From Plantactinospora endophytica (lineage in GTDB: Bacteria > Actinomycetota > Actinomycetes > Mycobacteriales > Micromonosporaceae), in contig NZ_BONW01000028.1 of NCBI RefSeq assembly GCF_016862915.1, forward strand, positions 248,001 to 312,000: a DNA stretch of 64,000 nucleotides. The letters run 5' to 3'. How positions within the stretch are numbered: the first letter of the stretch is position 1; each line of letters begins with the position of its first letter. Made by a program: the position numbers and the translations under genes. The notes beneath the pieces are model-generated. The model worked only from the letters and a program-made list of their open reading frames with translations, was not told the origin of the DNA and did not search any database. Below are positions 27,201-35,599 of this stretch, one piece after another.

Positions 27201-29310
27201 CCACGCCATGGTCCTGGACCCAGTACGAGGTGCCGTCGGTGATGACCGGCCGCTGCGCCGGGACAACGGTGTCGCCGACGTGCAGCACCCCGTTGCCGGT
27301 GGTCCGTCCGCCACCGGGCAGCGGCAGGGTGATCTCGTTCGCGCGCCGCTGGCCGTCCTGGATGGGCTGTGGCTCGTCCGGCGAGGAGTGCCAGTAGCCG
27401 CGCGGGTCGTAGCCGAGCGCCTTGGAGCGCCAGTAGACCAGGAGTTGGCCGTCGACGTAGTGGAAGTCGGGCTTACCCCACATGTCGCCGGCCGGGATGC
27501 GCAGGTCGTGGCGGAGCACGATGCCCTCCGCACCGAGCACGCGTACGGTGGTCGGCCCGGCCAGGATCACGTACGGCCAGGCTTCCTGCCAGGTCCGCTC
27601 GACCCGGTGGTCGCCGCCGGTCACCTCCTGCCACGCCAGCTCCCACTCCGGCCAGCCCAACTCGTCGATGATCCCGCCACGCAGGCTCCGGGCGACGTGC
27701 TCGGCGAGGTCGACCCGGACGGCCTGCCCGGGGTCGTCGTCCGCACCGGGTTCACCGGACCGGGGGAGGTCGTCGGAGACCAGCCGCACCGCCTCGACCG
27801 GGAGCCTGCCCAGCCAGTCCACCGACTCCACCAGGTACGGCAGGCCGGTGCTGAACCGGTGGCGGATCCGGGCCCGCAACCAGTCGGTGAGCATCGGTTG
27901 GATGCCGGGCGTCTGGGCCACCCGGCGCAGGGCGTCCGACTGGCCGTCGAGCTTGTCGAGGCCCCGGCGCAGAGCTCCGACGAAGCGGTCGTCGCCGACC
28001 ATGGCCAGCAGGTCCCGTTCTCCGTCGGTCTTGACCCAGTGCGCCAGGTCCACGGAGTCGTCCTTCGGCGGCGCCACCGGCACGGCGAGGGCGAGCAGCA
28101 GGTCGCACAGGTCCAGGTCGCCGTCTGCGACGAGGGTCTCGCCGCTGTCGGTCAGTTCGGCGCGGAGCCGGTCGGCCATCCGCTCGACGAGCGGGTACAG
28201 CTCCGGCATTCGGCGGCGGTAGTGCCCGGAGTTGACCCGGCTCACGAAGCGGCGCAGCCAGCCGACGGAGCCGTCCTGCGGTCGGGCCGTGTCCGGCACG
28301 TCCGGGTCGGTGAGTCCGGCGAGTGCACCGGTGTCGGACAACAGGGCCAGCCAGCCGACCAGGTTGTCCCGGTCGGCGGGCATCAGGTCGAGCAGGCTGC
28401 CCCGGATCGCGGGGTCGCCGCCGGCCAGCGCCTGCACCGCCGGCAGGTGTGCCTTCCACCAGCCGGCCGGCGCCTCGGCGGCCACCGGGAGCCGGAGTAC
28501 CTCGGTCAGGTAGGCCGCCTCACGACCGGCGCCGGCACCGGCCTTACCGGTGGCCCGGACCAGCCGCTTCACCGCGTTGGCCGACTGCGCGGACGGAACC
28601 ACGCCGGCGGCCGAGGCCCGCAACGCCAGCCGGCAGAACCGGTCCAGCGCCTCGTCGGCCGGCAACTGGGCGGAGAGTTCCTTCGCGTACCCGGCCAACC
28701 CGGTCGCGGAGACCACCTTGGCCGACGCGAACTCCAGGTAGACCTCGTCCAGCCGGTCCAGGTCGACCGGTAGGCCGTGCTGCGCCTCCGCCTTGCGCGC
28801 CTTGTTCAGCAACTGCGTCGCGTAGGTGTCCTGCCCGGCGGCGAGGAACACCCGCGCCGCCTGCTCGAAGAAGGTCGGCAGGAGGTGCGGCAGCGTACGG
28901 GCGAACCGGTCGGCGATGGCCTGGTGCCCGTCCAGGGCGGCCTTCGGCCGCGACCGGGCCTGTTTGGCCAGCTTCTGCAACTCCGGCACCACCGCCAACG
29001 CGTGCCGGCCGTCCGTCGGGTGGTGTACCAGCACCCACTCCGGAAACGCCAGCGATCGGCGCGGGCCCAGCCCGACGACGGCGGGATCGGCAGCCGTTTC
29101 CAGGCCCAGGAACCCGACGGCGAGGTCCTCGCCCTCCCCGAGTACGGCGTCGACCACGCGGACCACCAGCCGGTCGCCGAGGGCCGGATGCCGGTAGGTG
29201 CGGGCGGTGAGCGGTACCGCCCGGTCGCCGGCCTCGGCGGTGTCGGTCGGCAGTACCGCACCGGCGGCCAGCAGGCTCTCGGCCGTCTGCTCGCCGGACA
29301 TGGTCGTCAT
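24280..29310 (-). CDS. very large uncharacterised protein of the MoxR/VWA operon
   Basis: A 1676-aa soluble protein with no signal peptide or membrane segment. I do not recognise a catalytic motif. The N-terminal 300 residues are helical and repeat-like (LAKQARSRPKAALDGHQAIADRFARTL, FCRLALRASAAGVVPSAQSANAVKRLV). The middle contains beta-rich segments with many Trp/Tyr-Gly turns (YWRSKALGYDPRGYWHSS, GWREYDPAGNTHG), and an Ala-rich linker lies near residue 950. The C-terminal part includes LTGVTPTAAKLVLAGLPY and ELRKALGIKQVGEVKLAFGML. I recall similar proteins in this operon context in other actinobacteria but cannot name a function. ATG 29310 is used; GTG 29319 overlaps the upstream TGA (GTGA) and is an equally plausible coupled start. 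Confidence 0.75.
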   Translation of the reverse strand: MTTMSGEQTAESLLAAGAVLPTDTAEAGDRAVPLTARTYRHPALGDRLVVRVVDAVLGEGEDLAVGFLGLETAADPAVVGLGPRRSLAFPEWVLVHHPTDGRHALAVVPELQKLAKQARSRPKAALDGHQAIADRFARTLPHLLPTFFEQAARVFLAAGQDTYATQLLNKARKAEAQHGLPVDLDRLDEVYLEFASAKVVSATGLAGYAKELSAQLPADEALDRFCRLALRASAAGVVPSAQSANAVKRLVRATGKAGAGAGREAAYLTEVLRLPVAAEAPAGWWKAHLPAVQALAGGDPAIRGSLLDLMPADRDNLVGWLALLSDTGALAGLTDPDVPDTARPQDGSVGWLRRFVSRVNSGHYRRRMPELYPLVERMADRLRAELTDSGETLVADGDLDLCDLLLALAVPVAPPKDDSVDLAHWVKTDGERDLLAMVGDDRFVGALRRGLDKLDGQSDALRRVAQTPGIQPMLTDWLRARIRHRFSTGLPYLVESVDWLGRLPVEAVRLVSDDLPRSGEPGADDDPGQAVRVDLAEHVARSLRGGIIDELGWPEWELAWQEVTGGDHRVERTWQEAWPYVILAGPTTVRVLGAEGIVLRHDLRIPAGDMWGKPDFHYVDGQLLVYWRSKALGYDPRGYWHSSPDEPQPIQDGQRRANEITLPLPGGGRTTGNGVLHVGDTVVPAQRPVITDGTSYWVQDHGVDDGGYGWREYDPAGNTHGRRSLPRFLADLPVDGSQLRKSGSWLRPALSDRATPAAVPVDGLLGWRVVTLPDGSVRGEDLAGRTVTVAAGQEPIAALVLPGDDRPRAVLKGFVLVDPDGVVTAAAGPPLSRAYTSSTVPLPAHSFLGNMLPRDPAGSAALRRMDRDTAAALLKVALDERRAALAEAAARAAAQATTRTGPTRLPHTGTGPRTAVPASGVGAPVGGSGPATSAATADEDDKDALVELVRSTLPAVGHDAMLAGVAGMLRLAARVCTDLEAVTERLNTSLSAPKAAPPVVTATGPTDEQLATALDGLRGPVYGASSSPQVFTQFQALATQRAATIGRGPAVRLHIDGPSLPDALDWSRLLDGVAAVAYRAVAAVTPDEHREPLRALLTELGRLDLSAAEPSRWRRFALHLLDEDLTVPDGTARFPRPGLLPVSDGAFIAVLTSGGTPTGYTLGALYHDPTGVFAVPEPYTVQSSASVGDDRPAGWLDAFLTEWTARGPLPWRPEAAESFAELTGVTPTAAKLVLAGLPYADSANTVPVELRKALGIKQVGEVKLAFGMLNEAGPELRRAVVSALLPDDPARLWTDGPEVAAAAAVWNTALGRRVMVPEQLLAEAVRAVRSGWGPAKALPALLDPARSAELSTDLVFRIDGDRAQQVDDRAVGFTGEVLRSTVSLAAWLAHHTPAGDPCRAALPAVLATIRARLANRELLLDLDRYVGLSKFRQVAGTPSETGPGWERYGAIVLATYDDQPSPALRPDLLDADGTDPYLPALRGDAAKPYPTEVALRLVRDPRFAALLGDPGEPDGGARAEAGTWWPQDPTRSVPDLVAEVATEHGLGVDAAAVYLMLLAMPDPTDRNTAKWTGWKPARLKAARAELAGTDLVISATRSRAGRSLFLPGRWLERGGGQVPIEGWKVALFDLAPDGTAALGVTVPLEPAAELYRRAWQRIRDGERPRLDNLPTGRTRR

Positions 29311-29315
29311 CCCGG

Positions 29316-30173
29316 TCACGCCTCTTTCTCCGTCTTCGTCGCGGCGCCGGACAGGACCGTCGCCATCCGCATTCCTTCCGACCACGCCACCGGCCCGACC
29401 TCGGCCAACCGCAGCGTCGGTCCGTCCACCACCGACCAGGAGAGGGTGCCCAGGGTCGCCTCGGAATCCCAGTAGTCCTCGTCGAACCACATGCCGGCCT
29501 CGACCGTGCGGCCGGCCTCCCAGACCCGGCAGGTGACCTGCGAGCCGGAGACCCGGAAGCCGAGCGTGGCGGCCCGGGCGGCCAGCCGGTTGGGAACCGT
29601 GGTACCACGGAAGTCGGCGATCGTGGTGTCGCGGTCCTTCAGACCGGTCGGCTTGCTCCAGGTGGCCCGGTGCAGTTGCTCGATCCGCTGGGTGATGTCC
29701 AGTTCGTCGGCGAACTCGCGCAGCTCGGTCAGGTCGGCCAAGCGCACCGGGTGGGGGAGGGTGGCACTGGCCGGCGAGAGCCGGACGGTCTCTCCGTCGA
29801 GGTTGACCATGCGCAGGTCACCGGTGTCGGTGACGTCCCGCAGGAAGCCCGGCTCGGCCGGGTCGTCGCCGAGCACCACGAGGTCGCGCAGTGCGTCCTG
29901 CCAGCTCGGGTCCGGCCAGATCCGGGCCAGCAGCCCGGTCGGCACCGGCAGCGAGGACACCACCCAGGCGTCGATCCGGGCCAGGCATTCGGCGGTGTGC
30001 CGGTCCAGCCACTGGGCGAGCTGGCGTAGCCGGTCCACCTCGGGGTCGTCGCGCAACACCTTCGGCAGGGTCTTCAGTGGGCGGCCGGTGGCCCGTAGAC
30101 CGGTGGACCGAGCCGTCACCTTTCCGTCCACGAGGGAGATCTCGTACGAGTCTCCCACCGCTAGCCAGCCCAT
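29316..30173 (-). CDS. DUF4132-like protein, first gene of the operon
   Basis: A 285-aa protein resembling the DUF4132 module. It shows KTLPKVLRDDPEVDRLRQLAQWLDRHTAECLARID, a DLRMVNLDGETVRLSPASATLPHPVRLADLTELREFADEL core and a later WSKPTGL. Function is not established. I start at ATG 30173 (MGWLAVGDSYEIS) because GGAGGG lies eight bases upstream; a longer frame from TTG 30206 lacks this support. The stop overlaps the next gene's GTG (GTGA). With 320 bp of non-coding DNA upstream it is the likely first gene of the 13-kb operon. Confidence 0.75.
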   Translation of the reverse strand: MGWLAVGDSYEISLVDGKVTARSTGLRATGRPLKTLPKVLRDDPEVDRLRQLAQWLDRHTAECLARIDAWVVSSLPVPTGLLARIWPDPSWQDALRDLVVLGDDPAEPGFLRDVTDTGDLRMVNLDGETVRLSPASATLPHPVRLADLTELREFADELDITQRIEQLHRATWSKPTGLKDRDTTIADFRGTTVPNRLAARAATLGFRVSGSQVTCRVWEAGRTVEAGMWFDEDYWDSEATLGTLSWSVVDGPTLRLAEVGPVAWSEGMRMATVLSGAATKTEKEA

Positions 30174-30493
30174 CAGGAATACCCTCCGTAGTGGAGAATC
30201 AGCCAAATTTCAGGAGATATCGCCCGCGATCGACGATGTAGGGGACGCTAACAGTAGTGACCGACAGGGCAGGGGGCGGTCGGCGGGCGGAGGTCGGCGT
30301 ACCGGGGTCGAGTGTGGCCCGGAAGAAGGTCCGGATCTGCGGGAGTCGGCAGGTCCGGCCGGTTCGGGAGCACCGCGGACGGTCGAGCGGGGGCCGGGCG
30401 AGAGGCTGGAAAGTGGCCTAGGTCACATCGCGACGACGTCGGAGTCCCAACAGACGACACAGTGCCGAAGGGCCGTCGCGGGGTGTGCGTCGG
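30174..30493 (-). promoter_or_regulatory. 320-bp non-coding region holding the operon promoter
   Basis: No gene is supportable between the DUF4132-like start and the stop of the WYL regulator gene. It must hold the promoter for the five-gene operon reading left. I see a TACATC-like -10 near 30235-30245 on the minus strand but no convincing -35, so no exact site is claimed. Confidence 0.35.
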
Positions 30494-31480
30494 TCATGTG
30501 GTTTTCTGCCTCGCCGGAGTCGTTTCTTGTGGCGCGTGTTGGTAGCGCTCGGCAAGTTTGCGCAGGTGTTCGGCGAGTTCGGGGGCGTCCTGCGCGTCGA
30601 AGTGGAAATCGGCGTCGAGCATGCCGAGGTACGTGGCGAGCAGGTGGGGTGTGTCGGAGCCGACGGCGACGACGCAGGTGTGTTCGTCGACCGGTTCGAC
30701 CTGTATGCCCGGTGGCAGTCGCGCCGTGATCTGTTCGGCGGGCGCGTGCACCGTGACCCGGGCGTGGTATCGCCAGGTGGCGGTGCTGAGGCCGCGGGCG
30801 ACGTAGCCGGTGAGGTCGCCGCCCGGCGGGTTCCGGGGAGCGAACCGGGGACCGGTGGGCGTGCGTGGTGTCAGGCGGTCGACGCGGAACGTGCGCCAGT
30901 CGGACCGGTCGAGGTCCCAGGCGACGAGATACCACCGTCGACCGGTGTGGACCAGCCGGTGCGGTTCGGTCACGCGGATACCGGCCGTGCCGTCGTGGCT
31001 GCGGTAGTCGAAGCGCAGACGCTGGTGGTCGCGGCAGGCGGCGGCGACGGCAGACAGGACGTCCACCGCGACGGTGGGGCCCGATCCGGGCATCGGCACG
31101 GTGACGGCCGCCAGGGTGTTGACCCGGTGCCGCAGCCGGGTGGGGAGGACCTGTTCGAGCTTGGCGAGCGCGCGTACGGATGTCTCCTCGATGCCGGCGA
31201 CGGTGCCGCCGGCGGCGGTGCGCAGACCGACGGCGACGGCGACGGCTTCGTCGTCGTCGAGCAGCAGGGGCGGGAGGTTGGCGCCGGCGCCGAGGCGGTA
31301 GCCGCCGGCCGCGCCGGGGGTGGCGTGCACGGGATAGCCGAGGCTGCGCAGCCGTTCGACGTCGTTGCGGATGGTGCGGGTGGTGACGCCGAGCCGGTCG
31401 GCCAGGTGCGGCCCGGTCCAGTCCCGCTGCGTCTGTAGGAGTGACAGCAGGCGCAGCAGACGTGCTGAGGTGTCGATCAC
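30494..31480 (-). CDS. HTH-WYL transcriptional regulator
   Basis: A 328-aa regulator of the YafY/DeoR-like WYL group. The N-terminal winged helix is RLLRLLSLLQTQRDWTGPHLADRLGVTTRTIRNDVERL (about 6-43). The WYL domain contains HRLVHTGRRWYLVAWDLDRSDWRTFRVDR (about 190-220). The C-terminal WCX extension ends in LLATYLGMLDADFHFD. WYL domains sense nucleic-acid or small ligands. Start is GTG 31480. Divergent from the epoxide hydrolase across 63 bp that carries an inverted repeat, so local control of that gene is likely. Confidence 0.9.
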   Translation of the reverse strand: MIDTSARLLRLLSLLQTQRDWTGPHLADRLGVTTRTIRNDVERLRSLGYPVHATPGAAGGYRLGAGANLPPLLLDDDEAVAVAVGLRTAAGGTVAGIEETSVRALAKLEQVLPTRLRHRVNTLAAVTVPMPGSGPTVAVDVLSAVAAACRDHQRLRFDYRSHDGTAGIRVTEPHRLVHTGRRWYLVAWDLDRSDWRTFRVDRLTPRTPTGPRFAPRNPPGGDLTGYVARGLSTATWRYHARVTVHAPAEQITARLPPGIQVEPVDEHTCVVAVGSDTPHLLATYLGMLDADFHFDAQDAPELAEHLRKLAERYQHAPQETTPARQKTT

Positions 31481-31502
31481 GTTCTGAAGTCTGTCACCTA
31501 AC

Positions 31503-31521
31503 GCGGAACGATCCCTTCCGC
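31503..31521. promoter_or_regulatory. operator-like inverted repeat between WYL regulator and epoxide hydrolase
   Basis: Perfect arms GCGGAA (31503-31508) and TTCCGC (31516-31521) flank a 7-bp spacer in the short divergent region. This is a plausible site for the WYL regulator. Confidence 0.5.
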
Positions 31522-31543
31522 AATTGGTCCTACGGTTCCGGGC

Positions 31544-32707
31544 ATGACACCGTTCCGCATCGATATCCCGCAGACTGCGCTGGACGACCTGCGCTACCGG
31601 CTCGACAACGCCCGCTGGCCCGGCGAGCTGCCCGGCATCGGATGGAGCCGCGGGGTGCCGCTGGACTACCTCAAGGACCTGGCCGAGTACTGGGCCAACG
31701 GCTACGACTGGCGCGCCCGGGAGGCTCGGCTCAACCAGATCCCGCAGTTCACCACCGAGATCGACGGGCAGCAGATCCACTTTCTGCACGTACGCTCGCC
31801 CGAGCCGGACGCGCTGCCGCTGCTGGTCACGCACGGTTGGCCCAGCTCGTTCGTCGAGTTCGAGAAGGTGATCGGGCCGCTGACCGATCCCCGCCGCCAC
31901 GGCGGCGACCCCGCCGACGCGTTCCACCTCGTGGTGCCGTCACTGCCCGGGTACGGGTTCTCCACGCCGCTGAATGAAGTCGGCTGGGGCAACCTGTTCC
32001 GGGTGGCCAGCGCGTTCGCCGAACTGATGGGCCGGCTCGGCTACGACCGGTTCGCCGCGCACGGCGGGGACGTCGGCGCCGGCGTGACCGGGATGATGCC
32101 GATGGTGGCGCCCGGGAAGGTCGTCGGTACGCACGTCAACGGACCGGGCCCGTTCCCCTTCGGCCCTCCGGTCGACGTAGCCGGGTTGTCCGAGGTGGAC
32201 CGGATGCGGGCGGAGCGGTTCAACGAGTTCCAACGCGACGGCATGGGCTACCTGCACCTGCAGGCGACCCGACCACAGACCCTCGGGTACTCCCTCGCCG
32301 ACTCCCCGGTCGGGCAGTTGGCCTGGATCGTCGAGAAGTTCCAGGCGTGGACCGATCCGGCGGCTAAGCTGCCCGAAGACGCGGTCGACCGCGACCAGTT
32401 GCTCACCAACGTCAGCGTCTACTGGTTTACCGGCAGCGGTGCCTCCTCGGCGAACTTCACCTACGAGGGCATGCAGGCGTTCCGCGCGTACGCCGGGCAG
32501 GCCGGGGCAACCGGCTCGGGCGCGTCCGCCGGTCCACCGATGGGTGTGGCCGTGTTCGCTGCGGACAACAGCATCCGCAGTCTGGTCGACCCTGTCGGCG
32601 CCATCCGACACTGGTCCGAGTTCGACCGGGGCGGCCACTTCCCGGCCATGGAGACTCCCGACCTGCTCACCGACGACCTGCGGACCTTCCTGCGCCCACT
32701 GCGCTAG
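31544..32707 (+). CDS. epoxide hydrolase (alpha/beta-hydrolase)
   Basis: A 387-aa enzyme with the N-terminal epoxide-hydrolase cap (residues about 1-110: [23 protein letters not shown]) and an alpha/beta-hydrolase core. HGWPSSF (about 100) is the oxyanion HGxP motif. The nucleophile is D176 in [11 protein letters not shown], and the catalytic His lies in [15 protein letters not shown] near the C-terminus. It opens epoxides to diols by a covalent ester intermediate; the substrate is unknown and a detoxification role is likely. Start ATG 31544 has no strong ribosome site. The GlyGly before the nucleophile is usual for this family. Confidence 0.9.
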   Translation: MTPFRIDIPQTALDDLRYRLDNARWPGELPGIGWSRGVPLDYLKDLAEYWANGYDWRAREARLNQIPQFTTEIDGQQIHFLHVRSPEPDALPLLVTHGWPSSFVEFEKVIGPLTDPRRHGGDPADAFHLVVPSLPGYGFSTPLNEVGWGNLFRVASAFAELMGRLGYDRFAAHGGDVGAGVTGMMPMVAPGKVVGTHVNGPGPFPFGPPVDVAGLSEVDRMRAERFNEFQRDGMGYLHLQATRPQTLGYSLADSPVGQLAWIVEKFQAWTDPAAKLPEDAVDRDQLLTNVSVYWFTGSGASSANFTYEGMQAFRAYAGQAGATGSGASAGPPMGVAVFAADNSIRSLVDPVGAIRHWSEFDRGGHFPAMETPDLLTDDLRTFLRPLR

Positions 32708-32829
32708 CCGACCAAGAGGGCCCGGCGGCCGGCCTGTCCAGGCTGGCTGCCGGACCCTCAACTGGCGGCTGCGGTCTCGGCTTGACCCGCGTCGCCGAAC
32801 AGTTCGCTGCCGACGAGGGTTCCGTGATC

Positions 32830-32871
32830 CCTTACTCCGGCCCAGGAACATCGTCCTGAGCCGGAGTAAGG
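32830..32871. terminator. strong bidirectional hairpin
   Basis: CCTTACTCCGGC (32830-32841) pairs perfectly with GCCGGAGTAAGG (32860-32871), with an extra CAGGA/TCCTG stem inside. It lies between the convergent epoxide hydrolase and LPMO genes and can stop both. Confidence 0.8.
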
Positions 32872-32890
32872 CGGTGGCTGGTCCTGCGGA

Positions 32891-33571
32891 TCAGACGATG
32901 TTGATGTCGCTGCACCACATGTAGGTCTGGTCCATGTGCGACGCCTTCCACACCACGAAGAGCACGTGGTTTCCGGTGCGTCCGGAGGTCGAGACGTTGA
33001 ACGAGATGTTCTGGGTCGGCGCGTAGCGCCCGGTCGTCGTGATCAGGTCGATGTTTCCCCATCCGACGCGCTGGGTGCTCGGGTTGAACCCCTGCCTGGT
33101 GAGGTAGACCCGGAAGTAGTCGGCGCCGTGGCTGGCCTGGTCGTAGAAGCGGAGTGTGAAGCTGCGGCTGACGGTGGTCGCCTTCCACGCGCCCGGCTGG
33201 TTCAGGGAGTCGTTCCTGGAGAGGGCGTTGCTGCACAGTTGCCCGTCGGGCGTACGGGCCTGGAACTGCCCGGCGAGGCCGTCCCGCAACTGGCTCATCC
33301 AGTTCCACATGGTGTCGGGGTTGGCCTGGAACGCCCGGTAGCACATCGGGTCCTGCGTCTGCATCGCTGGGTCCATGTGCTTGCTACCCCAGGTCTGCCA
33401 GCACTGGTAGGCGCGGGTTGCCGGGTTGATGACGGTGCCGTGGGCCTGGGCGGCGCCGGCCCAGGGCAGCATGCCGACCACCATGGTGAGTGCCAGGGCA
33501 AGCACCCGAAGGAGCGGGCGGCCGACCGACCGGGATTGCCGGCCGGATTGATGGGGCTGGTGTGAACGCAC
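32891..33571 (-). CDS. secreted AA10 lytic polysaccharide monooxygenase
   Basis: A 226-aa protein starting at GTG 33571 after GGAGG. The signal peptide ends AQA at residue 43, leaving His44 as the first mature residue (HGTVINPATRAYQCW). That is the defining N-terminal copper ligand of LPMOs. The second His of the brace is probably in GNHVLFVVW. No CBM is attached. AA10 enzymes cleave crystalline chitin or cellulose oxidatively; the HGTVxxPxxR start is common in both subgroups, so the substrate is not decided. The promoter carries a near-perfect CebR-type box, which favours cellulose- or cello-oligosaccharide-linked control. Confidence 0.92.
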   Translation of the reverse strand: MRSHQPHQSGRQSRSVGRPLLRVLALALTMVVGMLPWAGAAQAHGTVINPATRAYQCWQTWGSKHMDPAMQTQDPMCYRAFQANPDTMWNWMSQLRDGLAGQFQARTPDGQLCSNALSRNDSLNQPGAWKATTVSRSFTLRFYDQASHGADYFRVYLTRQGFNPSTQRVGWGNIDLITTTGRYAPTQNISFNVSTSGRTGNHVLFVVWKASHMDQTYMWCSDINIV

Positions 33572-33608
33572 TGTGCATCCTCCGTTCTGAGGCACCCTGG
33601 GACGAGGG

Positions 33609-33622
33609 TGGGAGCGCTTCCA
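33609..33622. promoter_or_regulatory. CebR-like (LacI-family) operator at the LPMO promoter
   Basis: TGGGAGCGCTTCCA differs by one base from TGGGAGCGCTCCCA, the established CebR box of Streptomyces cellulose genes. It sits just downstream of the -10, over the expected transcription start, a classic repressor position. Confidence 0.75.
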
Positions 33623-33625
33623 GTG

Positions 33626-33654
33626 AGTATCACACCCATCGAGCAACATATCAA
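33626..33654 (-). promoter_or_regulatory. LPMO promoter
   Basis: On the minus strand TTGATA (33649-33654) and GATACT (33626-33631) are separated by 17 bp. The predicted start, near 33619, falls in the CebR-like box and leaves a leader of about 50 nt. Confidence 0.6.
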
Positions 33655-33808
33655 CGAACATCTATCAATATGGCGTTGATCGGATTAGTTGGAGTCGTGG
33701 GGTCCGGTTCGCGAGCCACGTCGCGTCAATTTTCAGAACCAGCACGTTGCCGGGGACGTGATCGGCGACCGTCGGGACCCGTACCGGCCGGAAGACCCCG
33801 ACCGCCGC

Positions 33809-34411
33809 TCACAGCCAGTCGTGTTCGCGGGCGTAGCGCGCCGCTTCGTGGCGGGTCCGGGTCTGGGTCTTGCGCATCGCGTTCGAGAGGTAGTTGCGTA
33901 CGGTGCCCGGCGCCAGGTGGAGGCGGGCGGCGATGTCGGCGACCGAGTAGCCCTCGCCGGTGACCCGCAGTACGTCGGCCTCGCGGTCGGTGAGGGGGCA
34001 GTCCTCGGTGACGGCGAGCGCGGACACGTCCGGGTCGATCCAGCGTTTGCCGCTGCGCAGGGTGGCGATGACGGACGTGATGTGAGCCGGTTCGGCGGAT
34101 TTGCTGACGAAGCCCTGGACGCCGAGTTTCAGCGCCTTGCGCAGCACGCCGGGTCGGGCGTGCCGGGTCAGCATGAGGACCACCTGCTCCGGTCGCGTAC
34201 GCCGGATCTCCGCGACGGCGTCGAGTCCGTCCACACCCGGCATTTCCAGGTCGATGACCAGTACGTCGGGCCGGTGCCGCAGGGTGGCTGCGACGGCCGT
34301 CCGACCGTCCTGCGCCTCCGCCAGTACGGTGATGTCGCCCTCCATCGGCAGCAGTGCGGCCAGGGCTGTACGGAGCAGCACCTCGTCGTCGGCGAGCACG
34401 ATGGTCGTCAT
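33809..34411 (-). CDS. NarL/FixJ-family response regulator (DesR-like)
   Basis: A 200-aa regulator. The receiver domain has phosphoacceptor D54 in VLVIDLEMPG, acidic D8/D9 in LADDE and Lys in GFVSKSAEP. The LuxR-type helix-turn-helix is CPLTDREADVLRVTGEGYSVADIAARLHLAPGTVRNYLS (about 137-175). Start ATG 34411 overlaps the kinase stop as ATGA. It is divergent from an ABC-2 exporter, the usual target of DesK/DesR-type pairs in actinobacteria. Confidence 0.93.
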   Translation of the reverse strand: MTTIVLADDEVLLRTALAALLPMEGDITVLAEAQDGRTAVAATLRHRPDVLVIDLEMPGVDGLDAVAEIRRTRPEQVVLMLTRHARPGVLRKALKLGVQGFVSKSAEPAHITSVIATLRSGKRWIDPDVSALAVTEDCPLTDREADVLRVTGEGYSVADIAARLHLAPGTVRNYLSNAMRKTQTRTRHEAARYAREHDWL

Positions 34412-35568
34412 CGGGCATCCTTACCCGGGGCCGTCGCGCCCGCGTGGGCACGAGCGGGCGGGAAGACCGCAGCGGTCAGGAAGCGCTCGTCCTGCTGGTC
34501 CACGGTCAGCTCGCCTCCGTCGCCCGCCACCCGTTGGCGCAGCGTCGACAGCCCTCTGAGCTCGGGAAGCGTGTCGGCGGTCACCCCGTCGTTGACGATG
34601 GTGATGGCCGACTCGGAGAGCGTGATCTGCACCTGGCTGGCCTGCGCGTGCCGCAGGATGTTGGTGGTCGTCTCACGCAGCACCTGGCCGAGCAGTTCGC
34701 TGGCGGGGGCGTCGACCTCTGCCTCCCGGGTCACCCGTACGCGGATGCCGGCGGCCTCGAACAGGTTCTTCGCGTTCTCGATCTCTGCGGAGAGGTTGAG
34801 CCGCCGCTGCGCGTACGCGAGTTCCTTGGTCTGCGCGATGGTGTCGCTGACCAGGGCGTACGTCTCGCGCAGCTCCTTCTCCGCCCGTCCTGCGTCGCGG
34901 AGCAGAAGTCTCTGCGCCAGCGCGATCTTCAGCTTCACCACGTGCAGGGTGTGACCCTGGATGTCGTGCAGGTCGCTGGCGAACCGGACGCGTTCCCGGA
35001 CGACGGCCAGCTCCGCCTCGCGCTCCCGGGTCTGTTCGAGTTCCCGGATGAGGTCGTAGAACCGCTCGCCCACCATCGTCATCACCGTCACCAGGACGGT
35101 GAGGGCGGTCGGGATGAGGACGTAGCTGACCACGACCTCGCGGACGTCGTCCCGTTCCACCAGCAGCCGCGCCGCGCCGACGACGGCGACGTAGCAGAAC
35201 AGTCCGGCCACCGCCAGAGCCCGCCGACGCCGCCGCACCTCACGCAGGGCGAGGGAACCCACGGCGCAGAATCCCCAGTACGCGTTGGGGCTGCCCGTCA
35301 CCAGCACTCCCAGCGGCCACACCGCTCCCGCGACGATCGCGCAGGGCAGCGCGACCCGGGCGAGGTCGTTGGCCGTCCACCGCTCGAAGGCCACCAGGCC
35401 CGCGGCGACACCCGGCGCCAGGACGACGACATGCCACCAGGTACGCGTGTCGACGTAGAGCAGGACCACCCCGGCGATCGCGATCGGTGGCAGCGACGTC
35501 GCCAGGTTGAGCCGGCGCAGCCGTCCCTGCGTCGTCTCGGTGAAGCGCGGCGATCTTGCGGTCACCAT
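34408..35568 (-). CDS. DesK-like sensor histidine kinase
   Basis: A 386-aa kinase with about five to six N-terminal membrane segments (residues about 25-150) and a coiled signalling helix (ELEQTREREAELAVVRERVRFASDLH). The HisKA_3 box is SDLHDIQGHTLHVVKLK with the phospho-His. It ends in a short HATPase with ETTTNILRHAQAS (N box) and GLSTLRQRVAGDGGELTV. The membrane part probably senses lipid or envelope state. It is co-expressed with the response regulator (4-bp overlap) and divergent from the ABC exporter. Confidence 0.92.
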   Translation of the reverse strand: MVTARSPRFTETTQGRLRRLNLATSLPPIAIAGVVLLYVDTRTWWHVVVLAPGVAAGLVAFERWTANDLARVALPCAIVAGAVWPLGVLVTGSPNAYWGFCAVGSLALREVRRRRRALAVAGLFCYVAVVGAARLLVERDDVREVVVSYVLIPTALTVLVTVMTMVGERFYDLIRELEQTREREAELAVVRERVRFASDLHDIQGHTLHVVKLKIALAQRLLLRDAGRAEKELRETYALVSDTIAQTKELAYAQRRLNLSAEIENAKNLFEAAGIRVRVTREAEVDAPASELLGQVLRETTTNILRHAQASQVQITLSESAITIVNDGVTADTLPELRGLSTLRQRVAGDGGELTVDQQDERFLTAAVFPPARAHAGATAPGKDAR

Positions 35569-35599
35569 TCCAGTATCCGGCGCCGGCCGGCCACGACCA

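Noticed and set aside
20112-28773. Long plus-strand frames opposite the DUF5682-VWA and 1676-aa genes
   Set aside because: They are composition shadows rich in Gly/Gln/Arg/Val without ribosome sites or motifs.
30248-30460. A 70-codon Pro/Arg-rich frame upstream of the DUF4132-like gene
   Set aside because: It has no supporting ribosome site and its composition is that of random GC-rich DNA.
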